NCBI RefSeq assembly: GCF_000298295.1
Contig: NZ_AMGM01000004.1
Location: 59,093 to 123,092, forward strand
DNA length: 64,000 bases
Source: Cecembia lonarensis LW9
GTDB taxonomy: Bacteria > Bacteroidota > Bacteroidia > Cytophagales > Cyclobacteriaceae
Direction of reading: 5' to 3'
Positions 45,194 through 54,235 of the stretch are shown here, one piece after another (position 1 is the stretch's first letter; every line of letters starts with the position of its first letter). The translations under genes were made by a program, and so were the position numbers. The notes beneath the pieces are model-generated. The model did no database searches. It was not told the DNA's origin and worked only from the letters and a program-made list of their open reading frames with translations.

Positions 45194-46435
45194 CTAAAAA
45201 TATTCGTTTAAGTTGACAAACAAACCTTGTGCACCATTAGCACCAAAACCATAGTCAAGGCCTAGATTAACTCTTTTCTTTTCATTGATACTAAACCTCA
45301 ATCCTCCACCATATCCTAACACAAAATTATCAAACGCGTTGATGTTTTCAGTTCTACTACTTGCTGTAGTGGCATTCAGGAACAACACCCCTCCCCATTT
45401 ATCCTTCGTCTTTTGTAAAGGAAATCGCCATTCCGCCTCTCCATAAACAAGATCCTCACCTCTTATCCTTCCCTGGGTATAAGGCCTTCCCGAACGGGCG
45501 AACATGTCCCATCCAAGGGCAGGAAGGGCCATATAGGGAGAAGTACCACTAGTAACAAACCATCCAAAGGTCCAAAATGCCAATACATTTCTTGGACGGG
45601 ATTCAACTAAGTTTACATAGGTACGGTACTCCATCCATAGTTGGGAAGCATTGGTCGTGCTGCCTAAAAATTCAGGAAAAGCCCTAAATGAGAATGCAGC
45701 CAAATGTCCTTCATAAGGATTCACCACATTGTCACGGCTATCAAAGGTACCATTGGCAGAAAGGCCTGACTGAGAATACCGCTCAGTATCAAGACCTTTG
45801 CGACTTTGAAATTGGTAATGATGCGTAATTCTTGGTGGAATTGCCTCCAAATCCAACTGCCGATCATCTATACTCCAAAAAATATCTAAATGGTAACCTA
45901 TCCCGTAGAAAAGATTGGTTTTCTTGTGCCTCATTTGCACAGTTTGGTATAGCCGGAAATTGTTGAAGTACATCATTTCCTGCTGCTGAAAGGGAGGATA
46001 AGGATTGTCAGATGGTATTTCTTCGCCACTCACAATGGTGCTCCTGTCCAATATTGAGCCCAGACCATAGGTAGGCTGGGCATTCAGGTTGAAGCGGATG
46101 TCGGTCAGAAAATTAAATTTATCTTCCTTAGAAAAGGCGTTTGCACGAACCGAGGTGAAGAGCTGATTGAGGGTAGTATAATACAGCCCAATTAAAGCAG
46201 TAGAGTTTCTGGTGGTTTCCTCCGTTCCCATGTTCCAGTTCACGCCGGGCAGCACTCCAAAAAGGAAACCTACGGTGGGGTTGGTGGCAACGACAGGCAA
46301 TATGTTAATGTCTACTTTCTTTTCCTCCTTGTCTTTGTCTAATTCACCAAGCTCCTTTTCTCCTTGGGCCATCATACTAAATGGTAATAAAAACAGTAAA
46401 CCAAATATCCATATGTTAACGAAGCTTCTTTTCAT
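45194..46435 (-). CDS. Omp85-like (BamA/TamA barrel) surface antigen without POTRA domains
   Basis: 413 residues. The signal peptide ends SMMAQ. After a short charged linker (ELGELDKDKEEKKVD) the chain is barrel only: INILPVVATNPTVGFLFGVLPG, LSANGTFDSRDNVVNPYEGHLAAFSFRAFPE, RGEDLVYGEAEWRFPLQ and FVLGYGGGLRFSINEKKRVNLGLDYGFG, ending in phenylalanine (FVNLNEYF). The DSRDN-NPYEG turn and the R-G-E...GEAEWRFPL strand are typical of 16-stranded Omp85 barrels. Lacking POTRA domains, it is unlikely to insert proteins; it might pass a lipid or ligand. Downstream of the alkylsulfatase by 275 bases. Confidence 0.82.
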   Translation of the reverse strand: MKRSFVNIWIFGLLFLLPFSMMAQGEKELGELDKDKEEKKVDINILPVVATNPTVGFLFGVLPGVNWNMGTEETTRNSTALIGLYYTTLNQLFTSVRANAFSKEDKFNFLTDIRFNLNAQPTYGLGSILDRSTIVSGEEIPSDNPYPPFQQQEMMYFNNFRLYQTVQMRHKKTNLFYGIGYHLDIFWSIDDRQLDLEAIPPRITHHYQFQSRKGLDTERYSQSGLSANGTFDSRDNVVNPYEGHLAAFSFRAFPEFLGSTTNASQLWMEYRTYVNLVESRPRNVLAFWTFGWFVTSGTSPYMALPALGWDMFARSGRPYTQGRIRGEDLVYGEAEWRFPLQKTKDKWGGVLFLNATTASSRTENINAFDNFVLGYGGGLRFSINEKKRVNLGLDYGFGANGAQGLFVNLNEYF

Positions 46436-46710
46436 GATTTTCTTGGGATAAACTAATTATTAACAGTCGAATGTACTGAAATTGGAATTCAACTTTTCTT
46501 ATTCCTTGCCCGAATTTGATAAATCATGGCAAGCAATAATGAATAGCTTAAAGAAGCCAATCACTGGTATGAATCCATACAAATTCACTTTTGCGACTTG
46601 AATCCACTAACAGATTTCAAATCTTCTTCAAAACTGATTTTGAAACCAAAGCCTCTGCAAAGAGAAAAATCCGCAGGGGCTTTGATCAAATATTAAAACA
46701 AGATTCATCC
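46436..46710. other. 275-bp gap with a hairpin after the alkylsulfatase gene
   Basis: AAAGCCTCTGC (46648-46658) pairs with GCAGGGGCTTT (46673-46683) with one mismatch, 28 bases past the alkylsulfatase stop. On the minus strand it could attenuate or end that transcript, though its T run is weak. No gene is visible. Confidence 0.5.
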
Positions 46711-48819
46711 TCATTCAGGATTATTACGAGGCAACTTTTCTGCTGAGTAAGCATCGGCCTTACTTATTGTTTCTGAGCCACGCAGTTTGGTCCCCGGCAT
46801 GATTGGGAATCTCGGGTCAAAGGTGACCATAGCCTCTCCGATTTTAGCAAGGATACTTGGATCGCCTTGGGTTTTTGTCGTGCCATCTTTGATCATATCC
46901 ACCAAAGTCTTCTGGCCCATCATTACTATTTCGAGGTCTTTACGATTGATGGTAATCTCCAAATCGGGATTAGGGAGTACATAGCCTTTTATATTGGTCA
47001 ACGTCTCATTGCTTAATTCGATGGCATACTTCTCACCATTGTCAGGGGTGATAAGATTTATACCATACTTCATCCCTTGGGTTTTTCGGCCATCCATCCG
47101 GATTGCGAGGAAGTCGAGAAACTGACCTGTGGTCATCACGCGGATCACATCAGGACTGCTGGAGTTCGGTATGGCAGAAGCAGGAATGTCATTTCTGAGT
47201 TCGTATGCACCGGCGAGAAAGCTGTTACGAAGTCCCGGGTTTTCTTGTTGATAACCGATTTGCTCGAAGGCATCTGCCAACAAATCCTTAGCCTCCTGAT
47301 TGCCTGGTTCGGCTTGCACGAGACGGTTAAGTATTTCTGTTGCATGCTTGTACTTGCCATCTCTGATCAGTTCTTTGCCTTTGGCCATAATCTTTTTGGA
47401 ACCTCCCATCATTTCAACATAAAGAGGCGCTGATTCTTCAGGAGAGAGAGGAAACAAAGTGGTGGGATTGTTGTCCCAATACCCAAGATAGCGCTGTATT
47501 ACTGCTCTGGAATTATTCTGGTGAGATCCATGGTAATCGCGGGTGTACCAAGATTTTTGCAAAGAATGTGGTACTTCGTACACATTATGAATTTGATTGA
47601 TGGTTACACCCTGATTGGCATGGTGTAGCACCTGATTGTTCAGGTGGGCGTATGCATCGCGCTGAGCCCGAAGTATCTCCTGGATGCGCTCGTTGCCCCA
47701 GCGTGGCCAATGATGCGAGGCGAACATCACCTCGGCTTCCTGTCCAAACAGGTACAGCGCCTCATTGATGTATTTGGACCAATTCAGGGCATCGCGGACC
47801 GGAGCACCACGCAAGGTGTAAATATTGTGCATGCCGTGCATTATATTTTCTGCCATCCAAAGGGCCTTCATGTCAGGAAAATAGGTGTTCATTTCAGCAG
47901 GAGCCTCAGTATCAGGGGTTAGTTGGAAAATCATCCTTACACCATCCACCATTACTTCCTCAATAGGTTTGGTGATCAATTTTGTAGGTGCTATTAGTCC
48001 TACTGATCCTTGTGATATCAAATGTCCAAGACCTTGGGTTACATAGCCATATGGACTCCTTGGCAATAACAGACCATACTGATAGAAAAGGCGCCTGTTC
48101 ATGGCATTACCTGCAAATACGTTCTCAGCAACAAGGTGATCCATAAAGCCATCCGGAGCAATAACCTGTACACGCCCTGAAGCTACATCTTCATCAGTAA
48201 TCAATCCTCTAACACCACCCCAATGGTCTCCGTGATTGTGAGAATAGATTACTGTGGTAATCGGCAATCCCCCACCTATGTGCTCCTGGAAAAGTCTCCA
48301 TGAAGCCGCTGCGGTCTCAGCACTTACCAGTACATCGTAGGCTATCCATCCCTTTTTACCGCGTATAAATGTAATCTGAGCCAGGTCAATGCCACGCACT
48401 TGATAAATACCTGGAATGACTTCATATAAACCGTAGTTCTGGTTGAGTTTGGCAATACGGTGAAGGGAGGGATGTACACTGCTATATTCCTCCTGTTCAT
48501 CAATAAAATTAAAAGCATCCATATCCCAGGCAATATGCCCGGCATTGGCTTTAATCTGACGCTCCATCATCGCAGCAATAAAACCTTTTTCGTTTTCTTC
48601 AAAATCCCTGGTGTCAGAAAAAGGAAGGGTTCTCCTGGCCTCATCCAGAATTTTAATGGTGTGACTTGAGGGGCCTTTCCCTTTGGGATCAAAATGACCG
48701 CTTACCTCAAGATTGGCATCATCGGAACCACTTGAATAGTCACCAGATGAACAGGAAATGAGCATTGATGCTGATATAAAAAAAGATAGAATGTACTGAA
48801 ATTTATTAATTGTCTTCAT
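46711..48819 (-). CDS. Type III alkylsulfatase (SdsA1-like MBL-fold) lipoprotein
   Basis: I chose ATG 48819 (MKTINKFQYILSFF); lipobox SMLISC. About 702 residues. The metallo-beta-lactamase zinc motif H-x-H-x-D-H is seen in IYSHNHGDHWGGVRG. Further SdsA1 features are WMAENIMHGMHNIYTLRGAPVRDALNW and MFASHHWPRWGNERI, a dimerisation part (TLFPLSPEESAPLYVEMMGG) and a C-terminal SCP2-like domain (FLDFLAIRMDGRKTQGMKYGINL). These enzymes cleave long-chain alkyl sulfates such as SDS to alcohol and sulfate with inversion. Here it would be anchored in the membrane. It sits directly downstream of a 7TM-AraC regulator. Confidence 0.92.
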   Translation of the reverse strand: MKTINKFQYILSFFISASMLISCSSGDYSSGSDDANLEVSGHFDPKGKGPSSHTIKILDEARRTLPFSDTRDFEENEKGFIAAMMERQIKANAGHIAWDMDAFNFIDEQEEYSSVHPSLHRIAKLNQNYGLYEVIPGIYQVRGIDLAQITFIRGKKGWIAYDVLVSAETAAASWRLFQEHIGGGLPITTVIYSHNHGDHWGGVRGLITDEDVASGRVQVIAPDGFMDHLVAENVFAGNAMNRRLFYQYGLLLPRSPYGYVTQGLGHLISQGSVGLIAPTKLITKPIEEVMVDGVRMIFQLTPDTEAPAEMNTYFPDMKALWMAENIMHGMHNIYTLRGAPVRDALNWSKYINEALYLFGQEAEVMFASHHWPRWGNERIQEILRAQRDAYAHLNNQVLHHANQGVTINQIHNVYEVPHSLQKSWYTRDYHGSHQNNSRAVIQRYLGYWDNNPTTLFPLSPEESAPLYVEMMGGSKKIMAKGKELIRDGKYKHATEILNRLVQAEPGNQEAKDLLADAFEQIGYQQENPGLRNSFLAGAYELRNDIPASAIPNSSSPDVIRVMTTGQFLDFLAIRMDGRKTQGMKYGINLITPDNGEKYAIELSNETLTNIKGYVLPNPDLEITINRKDLEIVMMGQKTLVDMIKDGTTKTQGDPSILAKIGEAMVTFDPRFPIMPGTKLRGSETISKADAYSAEKLPRNNPE

Positions 48820-48922
48820 AGTCGGATAAATTTGATATGACATTACAAATTACCCTAGAATTACCGGCTACTTCTATTTTCTACTTTGTAGGGTTGACAA
48901 GAATTGATAAATCTTTGCGAGA

Positions 48923-50095
48923 TTATTTGCCTGTTTTTTCCTTTGAGGACTTGATATACGCTGATGGAGGGATGTTCTTAAATTTTTGGAAAGCTTGGGT
49001 AAAGGAATTCCTGTTATTAAAACCGGCCAATTCAGCCAATCCATTGATGGAAAGGTGATTATAGTTACCGGAATCAATCAGCAGGCAAGCCTCATCAATT
49101 CTTTTTTGATTGATAAAATCTGAAAAGCTGCAATCTAAATGATGGTTGATAAATAAGGTCAACAAATAACCAGGTACACCAGTATCCAAAGCAAGATTAT
49201 GAATAGAATATCCCCTGTTCAAAAAAATTTTCTCTTGATCCAATACAGCTTTTAATTTGGCTTCTATTTCTGAAACCTTCTGCTGGGTCAAAATATCTTT
49301 TGTATCTGTTTTTTCTTTGATTTTCTGCTCGATGTGTTTTTCTACATTGAGACCATACAGCAGTGTAGGAAAAAACAACAAGCTTACCCCAGCTCCCAAA
49401 GTAAAAACCGCTGCGAAAAAATGAAGCAATTCGAAAGCAAAGAGCGGATCAGCCGACCTAATGAAAATCAAATATGGCATAAACAATAATAATTCAAATC
49501 CCAAAAAAATCTTGATCCAACTAAACCAGGTTTTTCCAAAATCTGTGAAAGTTTTACGCATCTTGGATTGGCATTTCAAAACCAAGCTTAAAGAAGCTAT
49601 CCAATAAGTAACCAATAAAATGGTTCGAAAAGAGGTGTAAAAATTGGAAGAGAAAAACCTCGATTGATTATATTGGGTAAACAAAGCAGGATCAGAGATC
49701 TCTGACTCAATCAGCTTTAATTTTTCTTGGGGGTTCAACATAAAAACCGGCCAAAAATCGACTAAAAAAATTAAAGCTGGCAGAAAATGTAGCAAATCAG
49801 TCGGTTTAACCTTCCTGCTGAGAATAACCGTCTGAACATACAAGAAAATAAAAGGAATCGTTACAAGTGACACTAGGTTTCCCGTCCTGTACAATTGGGG
49901 AAAATAAATAAAATTACCTGAATGGACGAGCCAGGAAATAAAGGCTATGTACGAAAGACTAATTAATATAAAACCCAAAATAATATTCGATGGGTTTTTT
50001 TTGTATCCATTGCCAATCAGAAGAAATCCAATAAGACAACCAATTAACTGAGAACTCAGGTAAATTGAATTTTTCCAATCGAGGTATATTTCCAT
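48923..50095 (-). CDS. Second membrane-bound AraC-family regulator (seven-TM sensor)
   Basis: 390 residues with the same layout as the regulator at 42.8 kb: about seven membrane helices (LSSQLIGCLIGFLLIGNGY; IILGFILISLSYIAFISWLVHSG; LVTIPFIFLYVQTVILS; LLHFLPALIFLVDFWPVFML; WIKIFLGFELLLFMPYLIFI; FFAAVFTLGAGVSLLFFPTLLYG) then an AraC DNA-binding domain (SFSDFINQKRIDEACLLIDSG; LAELAGFNNRNSFTQAFQKFKNIPPSAY). It lies 104 bases upstream of the alkylsulfatase on the same strand. A 9-bp-arm inverted repeat stands just before its start codon. Confidence 0.88.
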   Translation of the reverse strand: MEIYLDWKNSIYLSSQLIGCLIGFLLIGNGYKKNPSNIILGFILISLSYIAFISWLVHSGNFIYFPQLYRTGNLVSLVTIPFIFLYVQTVILSRKVKPTDLLHFLPALIFLVDFWPVFMLNPQEKLKLIESEISDPALFTQYNQSRFFSSNFYTSFRTILLVTYWIASLSLVLKCQSKMRKTFTDFGKTWFSWIKIFLGFELLLFMPYLIFIRSADPLFAFELLHFFAAVFTLGAGVSLLFFPTLLYGLNVEKHIEQKIKEKTDTKDILTQQKVSEIEAKLKAVLDQEKIFLNRGYSIHNLALDTGVPGYLLTLFINHHLDCSFSDFINQKRIDEACLLIDSGNYNHLSINGLAELAGFNNRNSFTQAFQKFKNIPPSAYIKSSKEKTGK

Positions 50096-50108
50096 AAAAA
50101 ACTATTGG

Positions 50109-50135
50109 TTTCATACCATAATGACCGGTATGAAA
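50109..50135. promoter_or_regulatory. Inverted repeat ahead of the second 7TM-AraC gene
   Basis: TTTCATACC (50109-50117) and GGTATGAAA (50127-50135) are exact inverse arms with a nine-base spacer, 14-40 bases upstream of the ATG. It could be an autoregulatory operator, or a leader hairpin in the mRNA. Confidence 0.5.
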
Positions 50136-50187
50136 ATCAATAATTTTTAGGCAAAAAACAATATGTAAGGATAACTTCTTCTAAATA

Positions 50188-51426
50188 TTATTCTTCATCT
50201 ATTTCAATATACACTACCTCATACATGTTTTTTCCATTGACCTGAACCGGCTGATAATAGGTTTCCCCAAAGCGGATAAAGGTCCTGTCCCCAATTTTAA
50301 CTTCTTCACCCCCTTCAGAGAGGTTTTCAACCAGGGTACCTGCCACAGGAGGCACCACCCTAAATCCATTGGCTGTCTCCTCAAAATAGGCTCCACCCCA
50401 ATAAAAATTGTATTCATTTTCACCGACCTCCACTCTTTCAAAGTTGTCAGGAATCTGGCTTACCTCTGCACCTATAGGGGCAGGAACTACCACATAGCCT
50501 TCATCATCTTTCTGGTAGAAAACACCATCTACATAATGGTATTCATTGATGATATTGGTCACGTTTGTCACATTCGTGATATTGGTTTCATTGACTACAT
50601 TGACCACCTGTGCCTGAGGTGGAAGCATAGGCGTATGAAAACCCCAAGGATGCCACATAGGACCCCAGAAAAAGGGCCTAAAAGGAAACCAGAAAAAGGA
50701 GTGGAAAGCAAAAACCCTCATGCCCCCCCACATAAAAGGAGGCCTCATCATCATGGGATGCATCATGTTCACCCTGACTACGGTGTTGCGTTGTGCATTG
50801 ATATTGATGTTGTTATTATTGCCTATATTGATATTATTTCCACCCGGCCGGGAAGGCCTTCCGACATTATTGCCTCCTGGATTTCTGTTGCCGTCCCTGA
50901 TATTTCCCCTATCTGCTCCTCCCCTGTCATTTCCTCCTCTATTGGCTGTCCTGTTTCCAGTTCTGTCGGAGCCAGCTTGATTCCCCCTATTAAAATCTCC
51001 CCTGTCTCTTTGATCCCTTGCTGAGTTGATGGAGCGGTCTTGGGTTGCATTTTGGGTATTGACCCTTCTGTCAGGGGATCGTTGTGCTCCACCATTGATA
51101 TTTCCCCTTTGGGAGGGATTGTTCATGCTTGGATTAGCGGGTCTACTGCCAGGTGCCGTACTTGGTCTATTAGGCGTATTGGAAGGCCTTGAAGAAGGTG
51201 CCGTGGCCGGACGCGAAGGAGGGGTTGCGGGCCTAGCTGCTCCTCCTGAAGGAGGTCTAGACATATTCCCTCCTCCTCCAGGTGAAGCAGCTCTTGAAGC
51301 CCCTGCAGACCGGGCTGAAGAAGGATGATTCATCCTTTGGGCTTCCATGGTAATGGGATTGAAAAAAAAGAAAAGTAAAATGAAACCCAAAAGGGATATT
51401 TTATGGAAAGACTTGAAGGCCATCAT
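50188..51426 (-). CDS. DUF6515 family secreted protein with low-complexity region
   Basis: 412 residues. The signal peptide ends TMEAQ. Residues about 30-220 are low complexity, rich in Arg, Pro, Gly, Asn and Ser (ASRAASPGGGGNMSRPPSGG; later DRGNIRDGNRNPGGNN and NNNININ). A hydrophobic aromatic stretch follows (FHSFFWFPFRPFFWGPMWHP), then two or three DUF6515-type units (YYVDGVFY-like: EYHYVDGVFYQKDDEGYVVV; YNFYWGGAYFEETANGFRVVPP; YQPVQVNGKNMYEVVY). It probably sits in the cell envelope; no activity is known. It starts inside the stop of the DUF2092 gene (ATGA overlap of 4 bases). Confidence 0.82.
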   Translation of the reverse strand: MMAFKSFHKISLLGFILLFFFFNPITMEAQRMNHPSSARSAGASRAASPGGGGNMSRPPSGGAARPATPPSRPATAPSSRPSNTPNRPSTAPGSRPANPSMNNPSQRGNINGGAQRSPDRRVNTQNATQDRSINSARDQRDRGDFNRGNQAGSDRTGNRTANRGGNDRGGADRGNIRDGNRNPGGNNVGRPSRPGGNNINIGNNNNININAQRNTVVRVNMMHPMMMRPPFMWGGMRVFAFHSFFWFPFRPFFWGPMWHPWGFHTPMLPPQAQVVNVVNETNITNVTNVTNIINEYHYVDGVFYQKDDEGYVVVPAPIGAEVSQIPDNFERVEVGENEYNFYWGGAYFEETANGFRVVPPVAGTLVENLSEGGEEVKIGDRTFIRFGETYYQPVQVNGKNMYEVVYIEIDEE

Positions 51427-52178
51427 TGGTCGGAAATATTACTGTAAGTGGATGATTTAGAAAGGATACTGACTCTACTGGCACTTTCAGGCACCACAAA
51501 GTCAAACATGGCATCGGGAAGTATGGGATTCAATGCCCAATTGGAAAACACACCCTCAAACTGAAGAGGTTTATCTGTAGCAAGGTCATGGATCAAATAA
51601 CGTATGGGCAGTGCAAAGGTATCGTTGCTGACCCAGATCTGCACATTGGTTTCCTTTCCATAGGCCACAATGTGATGGGCTTCTACCCCATTGATATTCA
51701 CCAAACCTTCATAAGTCACCCGCTCGTGAGTTTCAAGCAGATCGTCTGTAAAGCCCGGATAAAAGAAATCAGCTGCAGGAAATTCCAAATCGTATTCTTG
51801 GTAAACAAAATCAATGGTTTCGATAATATTATCCGGCGTTTCAATAAATCCATATTGATTGGTATTCACCGCATAATACAGCAATAGGTCTCCATGGTAC
51901 CAGTAACCCGTCTTACCATTTGAGCCCTCATTTAACACATGCATTTTATCTGGCCCGGCCATATACACTTCATGCTTGTGGAAGCTTTTGACAAAGCCTT
52001 TTTCGGGATCAAACTTTTCATTGGAAGTGTGCACTGTAAAACTACAGGAATTCAGGTCCCCAATGATTTCGCTCATTCTGTCCAAAATGATTACTGCACC
52101 CGGATCTACATGTGCTTCCTGAGCTTTTCCATGGATCATGATACTAAATAGGAAGATCCACAAAAATATTTTTTTCAT
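51423..52178 (-). CDS. Exported DUF2092 protein
   Basis: 251 residues. The signal peptide ends IHGKAQ. The mature part has the DUF2092 look of an outer-membrane-lipoprotein-carrier (LolA-like) half-barrel: ILDRMSEIIGDLNSCSFTVHTSNE, GPDKMHVLNEGSNGKTGYWYHG, VNGVEAHHIVAYGKETNVQIWVSNDTFALPIRYLI (in pieces) and FSNWALNPILPDAMFDFVVPESA. It could carry a lipid or another hydrophobic ligand in the periplasm. It is the first gene of an operon with DUF6515; the two families recur together in Bacteroidota. Confidence 0.85.
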   Translation of the reverse strand: MKKIFLWIFLFSIMIHGKAQEAHVDPGAVIILDRMSEIIGDLNSCSFTVHTSNEKFDPEKGFVKSFHKHEVYMAGPDKMHVLNEGSNGKTGYWYHGDLLLYYAVNTNQYGFIETPDNIIETIDFVYQEYDLEFPAADFFYPGFTDDLLETHERVTYEGLVNINGVEAHHIVAYGKETNVQIWVSNDTFALPIRYLIHDLATDKPLQFEGVFSNWALNPILPDAMFDFVVPESASRVSILSKSSTYSNISDQ

Positions 52179-52415
52179 ACCGCTGAAATTTCTTTCCTTA
52201 AAGTTAAACCAAGATCAGCACAATTCATTCTTAGAATGAATTGCCTTGACCTGATTATTGCAAACAATCATTAAAATTTGGCAAAGAATCACCGATTAAC
52301 CTTTCGTGTTACCTATCTAAATCGGAATTTTAAATTTCATTAGAAAAACTATTTTTATCTTGTATAAAACTTGATTTACCATCAAAAAATTAAAAACCAA
52401 CCAAAATATACTTAT

Positions 52416-52877
52416 ATGAAAATCAGATTTATTCTTATTGCAGCAATATTGTTAAGTCCCGCTTTTCTTTGGGCCCAATCCATTGATGATGAAATTACCC
52501 TGATCCAAAGTGCCTTCGGCATGGAAAAAAGGGCCTTGATTGAGGAATATATGGGTTATGACAGGAATGCACAATTTTGGACAGTCTATGACAATTATGA
52601 AAATGAAAGAAGGGCGCTTATTCGGAACAGAATAAAAACCATCAATGATTACCTTGAAAAATTCGATAATCTCAATGATGCAGATGCCAATGACATTACC
52701 AAATCCATCATCAGGAACAACGCTGCCATCAATGCCCTCCACAAAAAGTACCATAAACAATTCAATAAGGTGATTTCTCCTATGGAAACCGCCAGGTTTT
52801 TACAGTTGGATACCTATATTCAAAATACCATCCTACTTGCACTTGCCGAAAGCTTGCCATTCATAGGTGAGAAATAA
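52416..52877 (+). CDS. Secreted helical protein, Spy/CpxP-like in layout
   Basis: I chose ATG 52416 (MKIRFILIAAILLSPAFLWAQ, a clean signal peptide); the frame also opens 45 bases earlier. 153 residues. The mature chain is all helix with heptad-like charge patterns (ENERRALIRNRIKTINDYLEKFDNL; IRNNAAINALHKKYHKQFNKV) and a late SPMETARFLQLDTYIQN that recalls the LTxxQ region of Spy chaperones. Exact family membership is not clear. It is divergent from the DUF2092-DUF6515 operon across 237 bases, and may belong to the same envelope-stress group. Confidence 0.75.
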   Translation: MKIRFILIAAILLSPAFLWAQSIDDEITLIQSAFGMEKRALIEEYMGYDRNAQFWTVYDNYENERRALIRNRIKTINDYLEKFDNLNDADANDITKSIIRNNAAINALHKKYHKQFNKVISPMETARFLQLDTYIQNTILLALAESLPFIGEK

Positions 52878-52889
52878 TTTTTAATGGAT

Positions 52890-52935
52890 AAAAAAAACAG
52901 GCTGTCCTCTTTTTGGAGACAGCCTGTTTTTTTTC
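52890..52935. terminator. Strong bidirectional terminator
   Basis: ACAGGCTGTC (52897-52906) and GACAGCCTGT (52918-52927) form a perfect 10-bp stem with an 11-base loop. A and T runs on the flanks serve both the Spy-like gene and the TRAP operon. Confidence 0.9.
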
Positions 52936-52936
52936 A

Positions 52937-54232
52937 TTACAACCCAAATAACCTAGGCAGCCATAATGTCAAGCCAGGCCATAACGTCACCACAATCAAT
53001 CCCAAAATCATGGCAATAAAGAAGGGTATCAATGGTTTGACTGCCTTCTGAATGCTCATTTGCGCGACCTGAACCCCAAGGAAAAGTACAGAACCCACTG
53101 GAGGTGTACAAAGGCCTATACAAAGGTTCAAAATCATGATAATGCCAAAATGCACAGGGTCTACCCCCAAAGCAGTAACCACGGGCAAGAAAATCGGCGT
53201 AAAGATCAATACTGCCGGAGTCATATCCATAAAAATCCCTACGAAGAGCAGCATTAAATTGATGATGATCAAAATGACAAAAATATTGTCACTCAAGGAA
53301 AGTAGGGCTTCGCTGATGGATTGGGGAATGTCTTCACTCGACATCACCCATGACATACTCATAGAGGTTGCCACTAAAAGCAAAACAACCGCTGTGGTCT
53401 CGGATGATTTCAATAAAATGGCAGGCAAATCCTTAACCTTTAATTCTTTATAGAAAAAGGATAAGGCTAAAGTATATACCACTGCTATGGCGGAAGCTTC
53501 TGTCGCGGTAAACACTCCGGCGACTATCCCACCAATCACAATGAAAAGTAGCAGCAATGCCGGAAAAGCCCGTACAGATTTTTCAAACAATTCTTTAAAG
53601 GAGCTTACTTCCCCTTCAGGCAGGTTATGCTTTTTGATGAAAATGGCCGCAGTTAACATCAATACCAAGCCAATAAAAATCCCGGGTAAATAACCTGCAA
53701 CAAAAAGGGCTGCAATAGAAACCCCTCCTGAGGCCAAAGAATACACAATCAGGATGTTGGAAGGGGGAATGATGAGACCTGTAGTAGATGAGGTGATGTT
53801 GACCGCAGCACCCAATCCCTTTGGGTAACCTTCCTGCTCCATCCTTTTGCCCAAAATTCCACCAATAGCAGACACTGCTGCTGCGGCAGAACCTGCAATG
53901 GCACCAAACAACATGGCGGCTATCACATTGACATATAGTAATCCGCCGGGCAATTTCCCTGTCATGGCCTTGGCCATTTCAATTAACCTATTGGCAATAC
54001 CCCCCCGGTTCATGATTTCACCGGCAAGGACAAAGAATGGGATGGCCAATAAGGCAAAACTATCCAGGCCGGTGCCCATCCTTTGTGCAATGGTAGTAGC
54101 GGAAGGAATGGCTGCCACAGAAACCAAAAGGGTCAAAAAACTGGCAATACCCAAGCTCCAGGCCACAGGAACACCAATTCCCATCAAGGTGATAAAGGAT
54201 AAAACAAGAATAAGTATACTGATGTATTCCAT
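52937..54232 (-). CDS. dctM: TRAP transporter large permease (DctM)
   Basis: 431 residues with about twelve membrane segments. DctM signatures are GIGVPVAWSLGIASFLTLL at the start, FFVLAGEIMNRGGIANRLIEMAKAMTGKLPGGLLYVNVIAAMLFGAIAGSAAAAVSAIGG (across the first scaffold/hairpin), TSSTTGLIIPPSNILIVYSLASGG, and near the end NLCIGLCTPPVGSVLFLGVQVAQ. It is the ion-coupled channel subunit that imports organic acids handed over by a periplasmic binding protein. In this setting the substrate is likely a hexuronate such as galacturonate. It lies 3 bases after dctQ. Confidence 0.95.
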   Translation of the reverse strand: MEYISILILVLSFITLMGIGVPVAWSLGIASFLTLLVSVAAIPSATTIAQRMGTGLDSFALLAIPFFVLAGEIMNRGGIANRLIEMAKAMTGKLPGGLLYVNVIAAMLFGAIAGSAAAAVSAIGGILGKRMEQEGYPKGLGAAVNITSSTTGLIIPPSNILIVYSLASGGVSIAALFVAGYLPGIFIGLVLMLTAAIFIKKHNLPEGEVSSFKELFEKSVRAFPALLLLFIVIGGIVAGVFTATEASAIAVVYTLALSFFYKELKVKDLPAILLKSSETTAVVLLLVATSMSMSWVMSSEDIPQSISEALLSLSDNIFVILIIINLMLLFVGIFMDMTPAVLIFTPIFLPVVTALGVDPVHFGIIMILNLCIGLCTPPVGSVLFLGVQVAQMSIQKAVKPLIPFFIAMILGLIVVTLWPGLTLWLPRLFGL

Positions 54233-54235
54233 AGG

